A DNA stretch of 64,000 nt from Narthecium ossifragum. Lineage: Eukaryota; Streptophyta; Magnoliopsida; Dioscoreales; Nartheciaceae. The notes beneath the pieces are model-generated. The model did not search any database. It had not been told where the DNA came from and saw only the letters and a program-made list of their open reading frames with translations. The stretch is from positions 22,186,492 to 22,250,491 of the forward strand of contig OY986971.1 in assembly GCA_963920575.1 (NCBI GenBank), written 5' to 3'. Within the stretch, counting starts at the first letter, position 1; each line of letters begins with the position of its first letter. This document shows positions 21,650-32,428 of this stretch, one piece after another. The translations under genes were made by a program, and so were the position numbers.

Positions 21650-23142
21650 GGGGCGATGACGTCGCTGGAATTGCCTAGGAGGACTAAGCATCTATTGGTC
21701 AAACGTGGACTCTTGCTGCTATCTAATATCGCCTTAGTATCTGGACGTTATGTTTTAGCGGGGGATACTGGATTATCCGGTCTTTCTAGCCTAAACTAGG
21801 GACCTCATCGAGGACATGCTTATTTTCTATGAAGGCGTTTGTGGAATAAGAACTCTTTATCTTATCTACAGCTTGATGTTATGATGATCCTTTATGTTGC
21901 CAGGACAAAAGGGTAAATGTACCTTCTATGATCCTTGATGCTTTGCTTCTTTATTCCTATTTACTATTGAGCGAACTCTGGAAGCTATAGGTGCATGCAT
22001 GAGTGGGTTGAGGAGGACGACAGAGGAGGCGGCCGACCCGAGAAGACGTTGACCTTTTATTGAATGAACGGCTCTCTTCTTCAGTGCTCAATGCCTTTTC
22101 CAAGCAGAGATGTGTGGATGGAGAGAAGGGAAGCTGAAGCAAAGTAGAACCAATAATATTGTTGTAGATCATGACATTCGAAAACCCGTCTTCTAACTAA
22201 GGGTCACTTGGTCTGATCCATGGTACGTCCCCGACGCTCATCTCGAAGACTGCATTATAGAAGGAAGATTACAATATTTGCCTCTTTGCTTTTTATTGCA
22301 GTCTATATCGCAGTCTTTGGATGTTGCAGTCTTCGGATGAACGTCACGGAGGTACCATCGATCGGATGGATAAAGTGGCTCTTTTGATATGCCGGGGATT
22401 TGTGATAGTATATTGCTTCTTCTTCTGCTTGCTTCTACTTTCCCTCTCTATGTACATGTACGTATCTCTATCAATCCATGAAAAAGGCATTGGGCATCAA
22501 AGAAAAGCCGTTCTTGCAATAGGTCCTCCTTGGTCCTCCTTGAGAAAGACCCTTCATGGGTGTGGCTGAGATCGGGTTGGACTCTTCCTCCTCTTTCTTC
22601 TTCTTCTTCTTTCCTGTCTTCTTCGTTTTCCTTTTCTTCCTATTCCTCTCACTTTCTTCCTATTGTTTCTCCTTTTCTTCATCCTCATCCTCATCCTCAT
22701 GATTAAAGATAACCTTGTGATCATGCTTCGCCTCTGTTGCCGCGTTGTGTGGTCATGGTAAAATTTTCTCAAATAAACTTTAGGGTGTGGTCGACGCATT
22801 CTATTGAAACATTCGTTATGGTTTTATCATGCAATGTTGCATCCGAGTAGTTTATTAATAGCAAGGTTGTGCATTTAGCGTTTTTTATTAAGAGTCAGTA
22901 CGTGCGTTGTGTTTTTTTACAAGTACGGAGAGGTGATGTGTGATCGTAAATTGTAAATTATGGTAATTCAATCTAAGGTGATAGTTAATAAATGTGTGGT
23001 ATGCCATATAAATGATTGTGATATAGTCCGTAGTTTGTTATTTGAGTGTGTATTTAGGGTTTATTTGTGCCGCTCAAAGACCTTTTTTTTTGTTAAATTT
23101 GCTTGATTAATCTTGAACTGACGTGACCATGTCCAAATCGCG
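21650..23142. other. PABN 3' UTR and unannotated intergenic DNA
   Basis: The PABN 3' UTR probably occupies the first 250-300 bases. The rest shows no convincing gene. A CT-rich, CTTCTT-repetitive tract lies at 22575-22700, and an AT-rich stretch leads up to the Harbinger boundary. Confidence 0.5.
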
Positions 23143-23397
23143 TTAGGGGTTGTTTGGTACGGGAATAAGGGGGGTATTCCCCTCTTATTCCCATATTTAT
23201 TCCCAAACAAACTGAGAATAAATTTGCTGGAATAAGGTGGGCCCCACAAGTATCAGGGATAGGATCACATGTCTTCCATCGCCCGCATTTATTCCACTGA
23301 TTAAAATAAAATTTTTTTTACACTACTCCACCTTCCGATCTTACCCCGCCCCCCTCGTTGGCAGCCCCTCTCACCACACCCCCCCCCGTCTCCTCTT

Positions 23398-23790
23398 TCC
23401 TTCGAGAAAACCCATCCGCCGCTCTCTACCCCACCAGCCACTGCCGGCAGCGCCTCTCCCCGCCCCCTTCTCTTTTCCTTGGAGAAAACCCATCCGCCGC
23501 TCTCAACCCCACCAGCCACTGCCGGCAGCGCCTCTCCCTCCACCTTCTCCTCTTTTCCTTGGAGAAAACCCATCTGCCGCTCTCAACCCTACCAACAACG
23601 CCCGGCAGCCCCTCCACACCCATCCGCCACTCTCAACCCTACCAACAACGACGACCGGTAGCCCCTCCCCCCACTCCTCTTTTCCTTGTAGAAAACCTAT
23701 CAGCCGCTCTCGACCCTACCAGCTCTTTTCTTTGGAGACCTATCCGCCGATCTACTGTCAACCCCACCAGCAACAGCGACCGCCAGCCGA
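23398..23790. repeat. Minisatellite of about 75-85 bp units in the Harbinger element
   Basis: Four to five units share TTGGAGAAAACCCATCCGCC, GCTCTCAACCC and ACCAGCCACTGCCGGCAGCG blocks, with growing divergence toward the right. Open frames on both strands here are by-products of the repeat. Confidence 0.75.
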
Positions 23791-24555
23791 CCTTGCATCC
23801 CCTTGATAACAAAACGACGGTGATGGCCGGAGATCACTGTGTACACGGAAAAGATCTGGTGCTCCTCATAGTACAGGTCATGCCTTCGTCGATCCCTTGC
23901 CACGCACGGCGGCGGAACCCCCATCCAAGCCCTCTTCTTACCGAGAGAACCAGAGCTTCCGATTGCATTCTCCAGGTAACTCTTCTCTCTTTCCTATTTT
24001 TTTTCCTTCCCTACATACATGCTTCTCTCTCTATTTCCCCTTTTTTCCAGAGTCTACTTCGTTTTGATCTTCTCTGATCTAGGTATGATTCATGATTTAG
24101 CATATACCACTCTCTGGAGAGTGGCTTCATTCTCGATTTTGCCGTCGATCCTTTCTTCTTTCATCTTTCGTTCTTCGTTCTTCTTTCCTTCTATACGGAA
24201 TTTTTTTCTTTCTTCGACCCCTAGTTCTGTTCTTGGGTTCATCATTGATTTTCCAGACTGTTTGGCTGCATCATTGATTTTTGTTTTTGCATTCTCACAT
24301 TTGCTCCCCACGAATCATGATCCTAATCAAGGATGCTCTTGGTTAGGATAGAACTATGGTACATAGCAGCAAATACATAGAACTGCATTTCGATTTTGGA
24401 ATGCATAGGTTAGTGGGGTATTGTTGACTGTTTTTTCTTATGATACCAAGTTGTTCCATGTCATGTTCTTGTACACCATGGATCTGTGTAGCTCCTTGTC
24501 ATTTCTTTCTTCTGTACACTGAGTATCTATGATCTGCAATTTGTTTCAATTTTTT

Positions 24556-24893
24556 TCGATGTTGCCATGAGTACCTATGATCTGCAATTTGTTTCAATTT
24601 TTTCTTTGCAAGCCAGCCCACTGAATTTTAACCCTTGATCTGTTTCAATTTTTCCTTCAAATACTCTCTACTGAAGCTTGTTTCTCCTTATCTTGAGCAT
24701 ATTTAAGGAGGAGTACCTATGATCTGCATTTCGATGTTGCCATGAGTACCTATGATCTGCAATTTGTTTAAATTTTTTCTTTGCAAGCCAACCCACAGAA
24801 TTTGAACCCTTGATCTGTTTCAATTTTTTCTTCAAATACTCTATACTTAAGCTTGTTTCTCCTTATATTGAGCATATTTAAGGAGCAAACAAA
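24556..24893. repeat. Tandem duplication of about 175 bp
   Basis: Two copies start at TCGATGTTGCCATGAGTACC (24556 and 24731) and share the CCCTTGATCTGTTTCAATTT and GAGCATATTTAAGGAG blocks, differing at a few positions. Confidence 0.8.
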
Positions 24894-25099
24894 GCTAGAG
24901 AAGAGCAAAGACATAATTGACACAGAATTAAGGGAATAACTTGGTCATCTCCTCTTGGCAGCGTTGTATTATTTGAAAAACGGATCCATGTCATCTACCT
25001 TGTTACAAAAATGTTCATTACATGTATTATAGTATTCACGATGCATGTATTTCCAGAATGATCGTTACAAAAACATTATTGTTGCATTCATACAGAAAT

Positions 25100-26521
25100 A
25101 TGTCGAGGAGGAATGTCAATACGAATCTAATAGCCAGGAAAGAAAATTGGAAACAAGCAGAGGATTACCAACTGCTAGAACTACTGAGAATAAAACTCAT
25201 GGACGGGTTCTTTATTAACGGCCAGTTTACGAAAGATGCATGGAGGAAAGTTCTGGACGAATTCAACGAGAATCGTGCAAATAAGGTTGAGTTAAAAAAC
25301 CTCAAACACAGGTTGAAAACCCTAAAAAGGACACATGCCCTATACAAAGAGCTTGTGGGCATGAGTGGATGGGGTTGGAGCAGTGAGAGAAATATGATAG
25401 ATCCACCAGATACAAAGGGATGGGATGAGCTTGTTAGGGTAAGAATTTAATAGTGGTATTCATATCTTCGCTGTAGATTTTTATTACTATAGTCTACTAT
25501 TCTCTGCTCTGTCTTCTAGGAATTTCCAAAGTTCATTCCACTCAGAGAAAAGGTCTACATCTTTTACGATGTCATGAATCTCATAACAACTAAAAATACT
25601 GCCAACGGTGAGCGTGCGTATTCCTCCAACAGCAAATTTGATGGTAAGAAGGTGGTCGAGGAGATCTCTGAGAGCACTAGATCATCGGATACTCCGTCAG
25701 ATGCTCAGTCACCTACTCCTCGCACATTCTCGTCACGTATTTCTGCTATTAATATCGATATCGATGAATGCCACGCAAGAGGACTACTGTCTTCAACATA
25801 CGGTGACGGGTCACAAGATACCTACTCCAGTGACCCAAGACCACAAGTCACGCCACAAACTAAACAAGGAGGCGGTGGTACTGGCACGGATGCGTCGCGT
25901 TCTTCCGGCAGAAAGCGGCAACAACGAGAGGACATAAAGAAGGGTAAGAAGACAAGGGGAGCCGGTGAAGGTGTGGGTACACAACAGATTGGAAATATGA
26001 TGCGGAGGAGGCTGGACATGAAAGAGGAGGTTTTACAAAGGGCCACTGACTACTCTATTCCGCAGTGTATGAAAGTAGCTCAGGCTTTGCCAGACATTAA
26101 CGTAGATCAATTGATCACATTGACTGAAATATTTGAGGAGTCACAAAGGCTAGGATTTCTGTCTCTCGACAATGATTACAAAAAAAGCAAGTGGGTAGAA
26201 TCAAAGGTGAATGCATATAACTCAGTTAGGAATGTTGACATCCAGCCATGTACATGGGGTGCACATGCATATAGCTCAGCTAGGAATGTTGACTCCCAGC
26301 CATCAGCATGGGGTGCACAGGCTGGAGCATCATACCATCCACCAATGTGGCAGCCTCCCTCGGAGATGCCACACACATTTGCATATCGCCCATTTTTTCC
26401 TACCTACAATGTGGCTCAAAGTCCAGAAGGGCAAGCCGACCATGTCAATCCGCCCTGGACAACATATGGGATGGCAGATAATGACCGTAGCACACACAGC
26501 GGATCAAATCCAAACGTCTAG
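25100..26521 (+). CDS. Harbinger ORF1, Myb/SANT-like DNA-binding protein
   Basis: Two exons, 25100-25438 and 25520-26521, with a GT-AG intron of 81 bp in phase 0, give about 446 aa ending at TAG. Residues 1-113 carry the Myb/SANT-like fold: WKQAEDYQLLELLRIK, then W-R-K-V-L-D-E-F-N and LKHRLKTLKRTHALYKELV, followed by GWGWSSERNMIDPPD. Exon 2 begins EFPKFIPLREKVYIFYDVM, a block usually found after this domain. A Ser/Thr-rich linker and a basic Arg/Lys stretch near RKRQQREDIKKGKK follow. In PIF/Harbinger elements this protein binds the ends and brings in the transposase. Near the C-terminus a segment of about 19 aa is tandemly duplicated (SVRNVDIQPCTWGAHAY / SARNVDSQPSAWGAQAG). Intact as read. 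Confidence 0.8.
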
Positions 26522-27819
26522 CGGTCTTTTTTCAGGTAATCTGTTATATTATGGGGGTGTCATTATCATAGTATTAATTGGAAAATTAGAATGTGCCAAA
26601 TATGCTTGTGCTTTCAATAGCGTTCATTTCTTTAGTTGCATTGCATAAGTAGGCATCTCAATATGATCTAAGTAGACATGATTTGATCAAATCATGAAAT
26701 TGAATCGGCCTTCAGTGCATTGGTATTATTGTGAAAATTAGACTGGAATTAGTACTTGATGTATGAAGGACCAACTAGTGAGGTGAAATTTAAAAAACCT
26801 GCTTGCATAATATGGAAGCTACATGATCACATAAATTTAGAATCACTTTGAAGCTTCAATATCAAAAAACAACTACTAGTAGCTGGCCATAGTCATCCAT
26901 GCTACTTGATTAGTCAGCATTTAAATCAGCTTCCACGCGCTACCAAATTTCAGAAAATTAAATCAGGTCTCGTATGCTACCCAGCTGTGTAAGCAAAACT
27001 CAAGAAAAAAGAAGAGAGATCACATAAAAAATCTGAAAGTTATGTAAAAATTAGTTCCCGAAGGAACATCTTGGGGTTGGTTAATTTAGTCCCAACAATC
27101 TAACAGTGAATTCCTACAATTTACTGAATGAAGGGATAGAAATGTAAACTGCCTAGTCACTTCTGAGAACTGAGCTTATATATGAAAATCAACTGCTTCT
27201 CTGATCTAGGTAATTAGTCTTCAGATTTCACTGAATGTTAAATTGTCAGACTTGGAAATTATGCAGATCCTTGTGCCACTTGTTGAGTGAAATGTCTTGC
27301 ATATGTAGACAATAAGTTCTCTATTGTAACAGCATGTTTGTTGCACAAGAACATGCTCACTTCCCCTACGCGGGGATTCCACGTTGATTGTAATAATGGA
27401 TTGCTTTTATCTGTACATTTTTGCAATTCCTTCTTGTTAATTAGTCAAAACAAAATTCTAACCTTTGTCCTGCATAATCCTGTGAAGGCCAGTACAATAA
27501 CTAATCTAATGATTTATCAATTATGCATATACTGAAGTGGTAGTGTGCATGTAATGTGGGAATGAATGGTCTAGGGTATGAATGTCAAAACTTGGTTGCT
27601 GCAGTTGTGTATTAATTATTGACAGGTGCATATATAAGTTTGCTAGGAATGTTGAGTAGTTGTTAATAGCATGTTTTGGGTTTTATTTTCTTTATTATGT
27701 TACTTTCCTTAACATATTTGTTGCTATGGAAAGTGGTAGCTTCTGTTGGGAGATGAGGGCCACAGCTGTGTTGCATTTGGCTGGAGATAGGGCCATGACA
27801 GTGTTGCAGTCTAGCAGTT
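26522..27819. other. Noncoding spacer between Harbinger genes
   Basis: AT-rich sequence with no gene, RNA or repeat I can support. It lies inside the transposon between ORF1 and the transposase. Confidence 0.5.
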
Positions 27820-28083
27820 TTGGAGGAGTAGGACATGACAAGAAGGTGGTAGCTTCTGAGTGCAGTTGTATTATGGTAGACAAGACATGACGTGAACTAT
27901 TTGGTATTTATGTTGCAGTGGGCTATTGTCAGCTTTATGTACTATTTTATTTGGAGGAGTAGGACATGACAAGAAGGTGGTAGCTTCTGAGTGCATTTGT
28001 ATTATGGTAGACAAGACATGACATGAACTATTTACTTTGTATGTTGTAGTGGGCTGTTGTCTGCTTTATGTACTATTTTATTT
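27820..28083. repeat. Tandem duplication of about 131 bp
   Basis: Two adjacent copies (27820-27950 and 27951-28083) share TTGGAGGAGTAGGACATGAC through TTTATGTACTATTTTAT with a handful of differences. Confidence 0.85.
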
Positions 28084-28683
28084 GGAATGTAGTAGTTGGG
28101 ATGATACCCATACCTGATATGTGGACATGATAGCATGCTTGTCAGATGGTTTTGACAACACATGACAGGAGGTGTAGGAAAATGAGTTAAAATAGGCTGG
28201 TGGTGTTGCTTTTATTCCATTGCATGGTGGCTTCCCTTATCCTCTATATATTTGAGTATGTTGAGCTCATTCTCAGAGATAACTGAGTCCTTGGTGGGTG
28301 CCTCAAGTTATTTTGCAATTAAGGTACTGTGTTTAGTAATTTCATAAATGATTTTTTTTGTATTCTCGTTAATGTATTCTCATTGTGTTGGTAAATGTTT
28401 TCATGTGTCCATAGTATACCAGAAGCCAACAACCACCTGTTTTGGCAAGTGTTGGCAAATATAGTAGTGGTACATGAGCATGTTTCATTTTTATTTGGCC
28501 TTCTTCGTCTTTGGCAAGTGTTGGCAAGTGTTGGAAAAAGATATTCTCACCGATCTTATTTCCTCCTCTGTCTACCTGGTTCATTTGCACCATGCATCCT
28601 TTTTTTTCATGTGTCATTTTTTTTTGGCCTTCTTGGTCTTTGGCAGCATTGTTGTTATGGTAACTTGGGATTGTTGTTATGGT

Positions 28684-28686
<3 letters not shown>

Positions 28687-28755
<69 letters not shown>
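28687..28755. repeat. (AT)n microsatellite
   Basis: About 34 uninterrupted AT dinucleotides. It can fold on itself, and it produces meaningless IY-repeat frames on both strands. Confidence 0.98.
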
Positions 28756-28757
<2 letters not shown>

Positions 28758-29032
28758 CCATAGGATACAGATCATGTTAGCGGTTCTGAATGAAACAAGG
28801 GTTACCATTTCTAGGAAGAAGACTTTTTTGACTGGGAAATGAATAATTTTCAAATTAACATGGACAACATAGTTTATAACCATATTCTGGATGCCCATGA
28901 TGTAAATATTGGTCTATATTGGTTATTTAAAATCTCGTTATTTTATGGATAAGCTTTCAGCTGTCATGTTGATGTGGCTAAATTCAGAATGTAGTATCAT
29001 ATTTTGTCTGGCCATGCTAAGTTTTTGCAGAA

Positions 29033-29635
29033 ATGAGTTTTCTATCATATGAGTCTTCCTCGAATTCATCTGAGGAGGAGATGATGATTATTCAGGCAGT
29101 ACTAGATGAACATTCATCCACATCACAGCGCCCAGCCCCAATGCCGTGTCGCACTAGGCCATTCACTGGAAATCAACTGGTGAATGATATTTTGTTTGGC
29201 CGCGGAAATAGGTGCTCGGAAATGTTCAGGATGTCGAAATCTGTGTTTAAGGGCTTGTGTCTGTTATTACAAAGCAGGGGTTTGATTGAAGACACACCGA
29301 ACATGACCAGCAGGGAGCAGCTTGCAATTTTCCTTCACGCAATTGGACATGGAGTTTCTAACAGAGTGCTGAGTGAGATGTTCCAACATTCTGGAGAAAC
29401 AATAAGCCGTCATTTCAATCACGTATTGAAAGGTGTAGAAGCATTAAGATTTGATTACATGCAGCTGCCTGGTGGTGATGTCCCCGTCCATCCCTTATTT
29501 CAGGGCAATTCCATTTACACCCCGTTTAAGGTATTTACGAATATTCTATCGTAGTGAGCCTATTTCATGTCATATACTTATGCTTTATCGCATAAATGCA
29601 TCAATGGTATTGTGTAGAACGCTCTTGGTGCAATT
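29033..29635 (+). CDS. Harbinger transposase, 5' part (truncated by a gap)
   Basis: Exon 1 runs 29033-29530 (166 aa, ATG start), and a GT-AG intron ends at 29617. Exon 2 opens with codons for NALGAI, which in this family leads into the first catalytic aspartate, but N's start at 29636. Exon 1 holds an acidic leader, then the N-terminal helix-turn-helix region: MSKSVFKGLCLLLQSRGL, MTSREQLAIFLHAIGHGVSN and HSGETISRHFNHVLKGVEAL. This arrangement is typical of plant PIF/Harbinger-derived nuclease proteins, which cut and join DNA with a DDE active site. The DDE domain is not in the window, so activity cannot be judged. Confidence 0.8.
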
Positions 29636-29835
29636 NNNNNNNNNNNNNNNNNNNNNNNNNNNNNNNNNNNNNNNNNNNNNNNNNNNNNNNNNNNNNNNNN
29701 NNNNNNNNNNNNNNNNNNNNNNNNNNNNNNNNNNNNNNNNNNNNNNNNNNNNNNNNNNNNNNNNNNNNNNNNNNNNNNNNNNNNNNNNNNNNNNNNNNNN
29801 NNNNNNNNNNNNNNNNNNNNNNNNNNNNNNNNNNN
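29636..29835. other. Assembly gap (200 N)
   Basis: Exactly 200 N. The left side is transposase coding sequence; the right side is LTR A missing its first few bases. The equal length of both gaps in the window suggests a placeholder size. Confidence 0.99.
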
Positions 29836-30176
29836 ACCCCGTACCTCCAACCCGGTCCGACCGCGTTAGGTCGAGGGTCTGGGTTTGTGGTTTGGCTCGG
29901 TTGGCCTTGGGATGCGATCGGTTGATCGCATCGCTGCTTTTGACCCCAGTGGCATTTTGGTAAATATGCTCCATGGTGGTCAGTTTCACACTCGCGTTGC
30001 ACACATGGCCTTTGATTGATGTATGTGTTTGATTAGAACCTTTAGGGCGCGTCCGATCGGAAGATCAGAGCTCGATCGGGAGAGATCGAATCGGACGGCT
30101 GTCATCGATTCTAACTTTCTATTTAAGCTCCTTCTTTATCTTTCTTTCCTTCTTTTCCTCCTCCTGTCATTCTCTT

Positions 30177-30211
<35 letters not shown>

Positions 30212-32428
30212 GCGGCTAGGTGCTAGGGCATCGCAGGCGTGGCTTTAGGAGAGCGGATTCAGGCGATCGGAGTTGAGGGATGCGTGGAGGAGCTGCCTTG
30301 CTTCATCAAGTAGGTGTTTCTACCTCGATCTTAGGATCGAGTTCTCCTAGGATAGGTTTAATGTCTTTTCGCTGTAGGAGTACTTGTTAGAATGCTATGT
30401 AGCTTATTGTGTATGCAATGTGAATGATTTGAAGTTTTTCTATCTCGCGATTTCCGTATTCCAACGGCTGGTTTCTGTATTATCGTCGTTTATCGGTTTT
30501 TGGCCATTTTAACCTAAATTGGTGATTTAACCGTCAAAAATATGATTTCTTTGCACCATTGGATTCCCCATCGTTAATTACACATGTTTGCAAAGTTTCA
30601 TCAACTTCCAACTTGATTTGATCCTTGAAATCCAAGAAATTGGATTTCCGACACTGTTCTGAGGAACTGTGCCTGAGGCTCGAAGGTCGATCGGTGCATC
30701 GACCGTCAAGCGTTGATACGCTCTTTCGGGGCCTGACGATCGACCGTTAGATTGACCGTCGCATCGCCCGTCAGGCTCTGTCGGGATTTTGGCCTCCCAC
30801 GGTCGATGCACCGATCGATCATGGGCTTCCTCTTTGTTTTCATCCCGCCTCACGATCGACCGTGAGGCTCTGTCTCGTTTTGGGCTTCCCATGGTCGATG
30901 GACCAATCGACCGTCACCCATGTGGTTTTCCCCGTTTTGGCCTCACGGTCGACCGTGGCATCGACCGTGGTCTCACGGTTCACATCGACTGTGGGCCCTT
31001 GAACATGGTTTTCTGGTCTTTCTTGAATGGCTTTCAATCGTGATTGATCTTTAAACATGTTGGGAGGTTTACAAGTGAATTTTGTAGAGTTTTCAAAGGA
31101 TTTCTATCGAGTTTGAGGATCGATTCGAGTAATCCCCTTTTTGGGCAAATCTATGGTTTTGATTGCATTTAATACATGTTGGATTGTAGTTAAATGTTTA
31201 TTTGATTGTCTAACCATTAGCTAGCTATGAATGTTAGCTAATGAGGAATTGTGGAACCTTAGCCTGTTGTCGGCGAGTGCCGAGGGCTATTGTATAAACT
31301 GTGGCCAGTTACCTGCGTGGTAACTGTGGAACCTTAGTCTGTCAGGTGCACGAGAGCACTGAAGACTATTGTATATTTGTATTCATAGCTTGGTTCTAAT
31401 CTTTGTTTGGTTAGCTTAGATTATCTGTATTTGAGGCCTTTGCTATGCTTACCCTTTGGCTAGTTGTAAGCTATGCCTAGACCTGTATGATTAATGACAT
31501 CTTGTTGCATGCTTATTTCTCTTTATCTGTGCCTGAGCATTGCATGCATCTTGATTGCATTAGAGGCATTTGAGGTTAGGTGGGCGATGGTTTGGTCGCC
31601 GATTCGAGGCTCTCGGGTAGCTCGGATCTAGCCTTAGGACCGCGGCTGAGTAGTCAGGATTAGGGTGTGATTGTGTATTGGAATCTCATGTGATTGAGGA
31701 TTTGCAATAGTTGACTCTGATCAATGTTTGAGGTTTAGAGGTCGTGTCGGTTCTCCAAGGCCAAGTGCTAAGGATGGTTGTCGATGCGTTCCCGACGTGG
31801 TTCCCCAAGGCATGGTGTTCCTGCTTGGGTAAGGGTGATCCTGCATGTTACTGTTCCTTGGCCTCCTAGTAATATGTTCAGGAGAGAGGTTTCATGACAG
31901 GAGCCCTTGGGACATTGATAGAGTTATGGGACCCGTGGCATCCTTTAGACTTAGGCGGAGAACGACACTGTTGTTGTTTTCCTCCCTTCAGTGTGCCGTA
32001 GAGTAGAACCCTACTGAGCTTATCGCTCACTCCTATCCGGGCTGCGTTTGCAGGTGCAGGCCCCAGTTCTTCTACGGTAGAGCCGGCGAGATCAGCTTTT
32101 GGAGGCGTGACTACATCCAGAGGTGCTTAAGGTTGCTCCAGGAAGATTGTTGTACTTTGGCAGTTTTGTAAATTATAAACATCTCTCGAAGACTTTTGGA
32201 TTATTATATAAGATCTTTTCCCTTGGAGGAAATTGATAAGAATTGTATTCAGATGTTTAAACTGTACAACTTGATGTATTTATGAATTGAATTATTGTTT
32301 CACCTCTGGAATATAATTTGTTTAAGTTCTTCTATAATTTCGCTTTGTATCGCGCCCATTGAAGAGGAATAGTGTAGGTTTCCCCTCACGCCTCGGCTCG
32401 GATGGGTTTTCTGGGTCGGGGTGTGACA
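29836..32428 (+). mobile_element. LTR of family A, copy A1 (5' LTR)
   Basis: Starts at ACCCCGTACCTCCAACCCGG (the other A copies have TGTGAGGACCCG first, here lost in the gap) and ends GGTCGGGGTGTGACA. It is about 2.6 kb. A Met-type primer site follows two bases later, which fixes plus orientation. Features inside: a TATTTAAG possible TATA at about 30119, a CT microsatellite at 30182-30210, a hairpin array at 30684-30990, and near the 3' end the block shared with family B (31985-32075). Confidence 0.8.
30684..30990. repeat. ACGGTCGAT hairpin array in LTR A1
   Basis: Repeated arms of the type GGTCGATCGGTGCATCGACC, CACGGTCGATGCACCGATCG and CACGGTCGACCGTGG are spread over about 300 bp, with spacers containing GAGGCTCTGTC. 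They sit just before the CTTGAATGGCTTTCAATCG sequence that follows the matching array in LTR B1. Confidence 0.8.

Larger units (their letters stand above)
23146..29635 (+). mobile_element. PIF/Harbinger-type DNA transposon, left and central part
   Basis: The left end GGGGTTGTTTGGTACGGGAA follows the trinucleotide TTA (23143-23145), the standard Harbinger target. The element carries the two expected genes in the same direction: a Myb/SANT DNA-binding ORF1 (25100-26521) and a transposase (from 29033). The right end is not visible. The transposase runs into an assembly gap, after which LTR A1 begins, so the element is either interrupted by that LTR or the contig join is unresolved. Internal noncoding DNA holds a minisatellite, two tandem duplications and an AT microsatellite. 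Confidence 0.8.

Noticed and set aside
21650..23142. Second gene downstream of PABN
   Set aside because: Frames are short, lack domains or splice logic, and overlap a CTTCTT-rich tract.
28369..28898. Frames with IYIYIY repeats on both strands
   Set aside because: Direct products of the (AT)n microsatellite.
29578..30004. Frames running through the N gaps
   Set aside because: Unknown bases are translated as X; no coding evidence. The same applies to 49986-50666.
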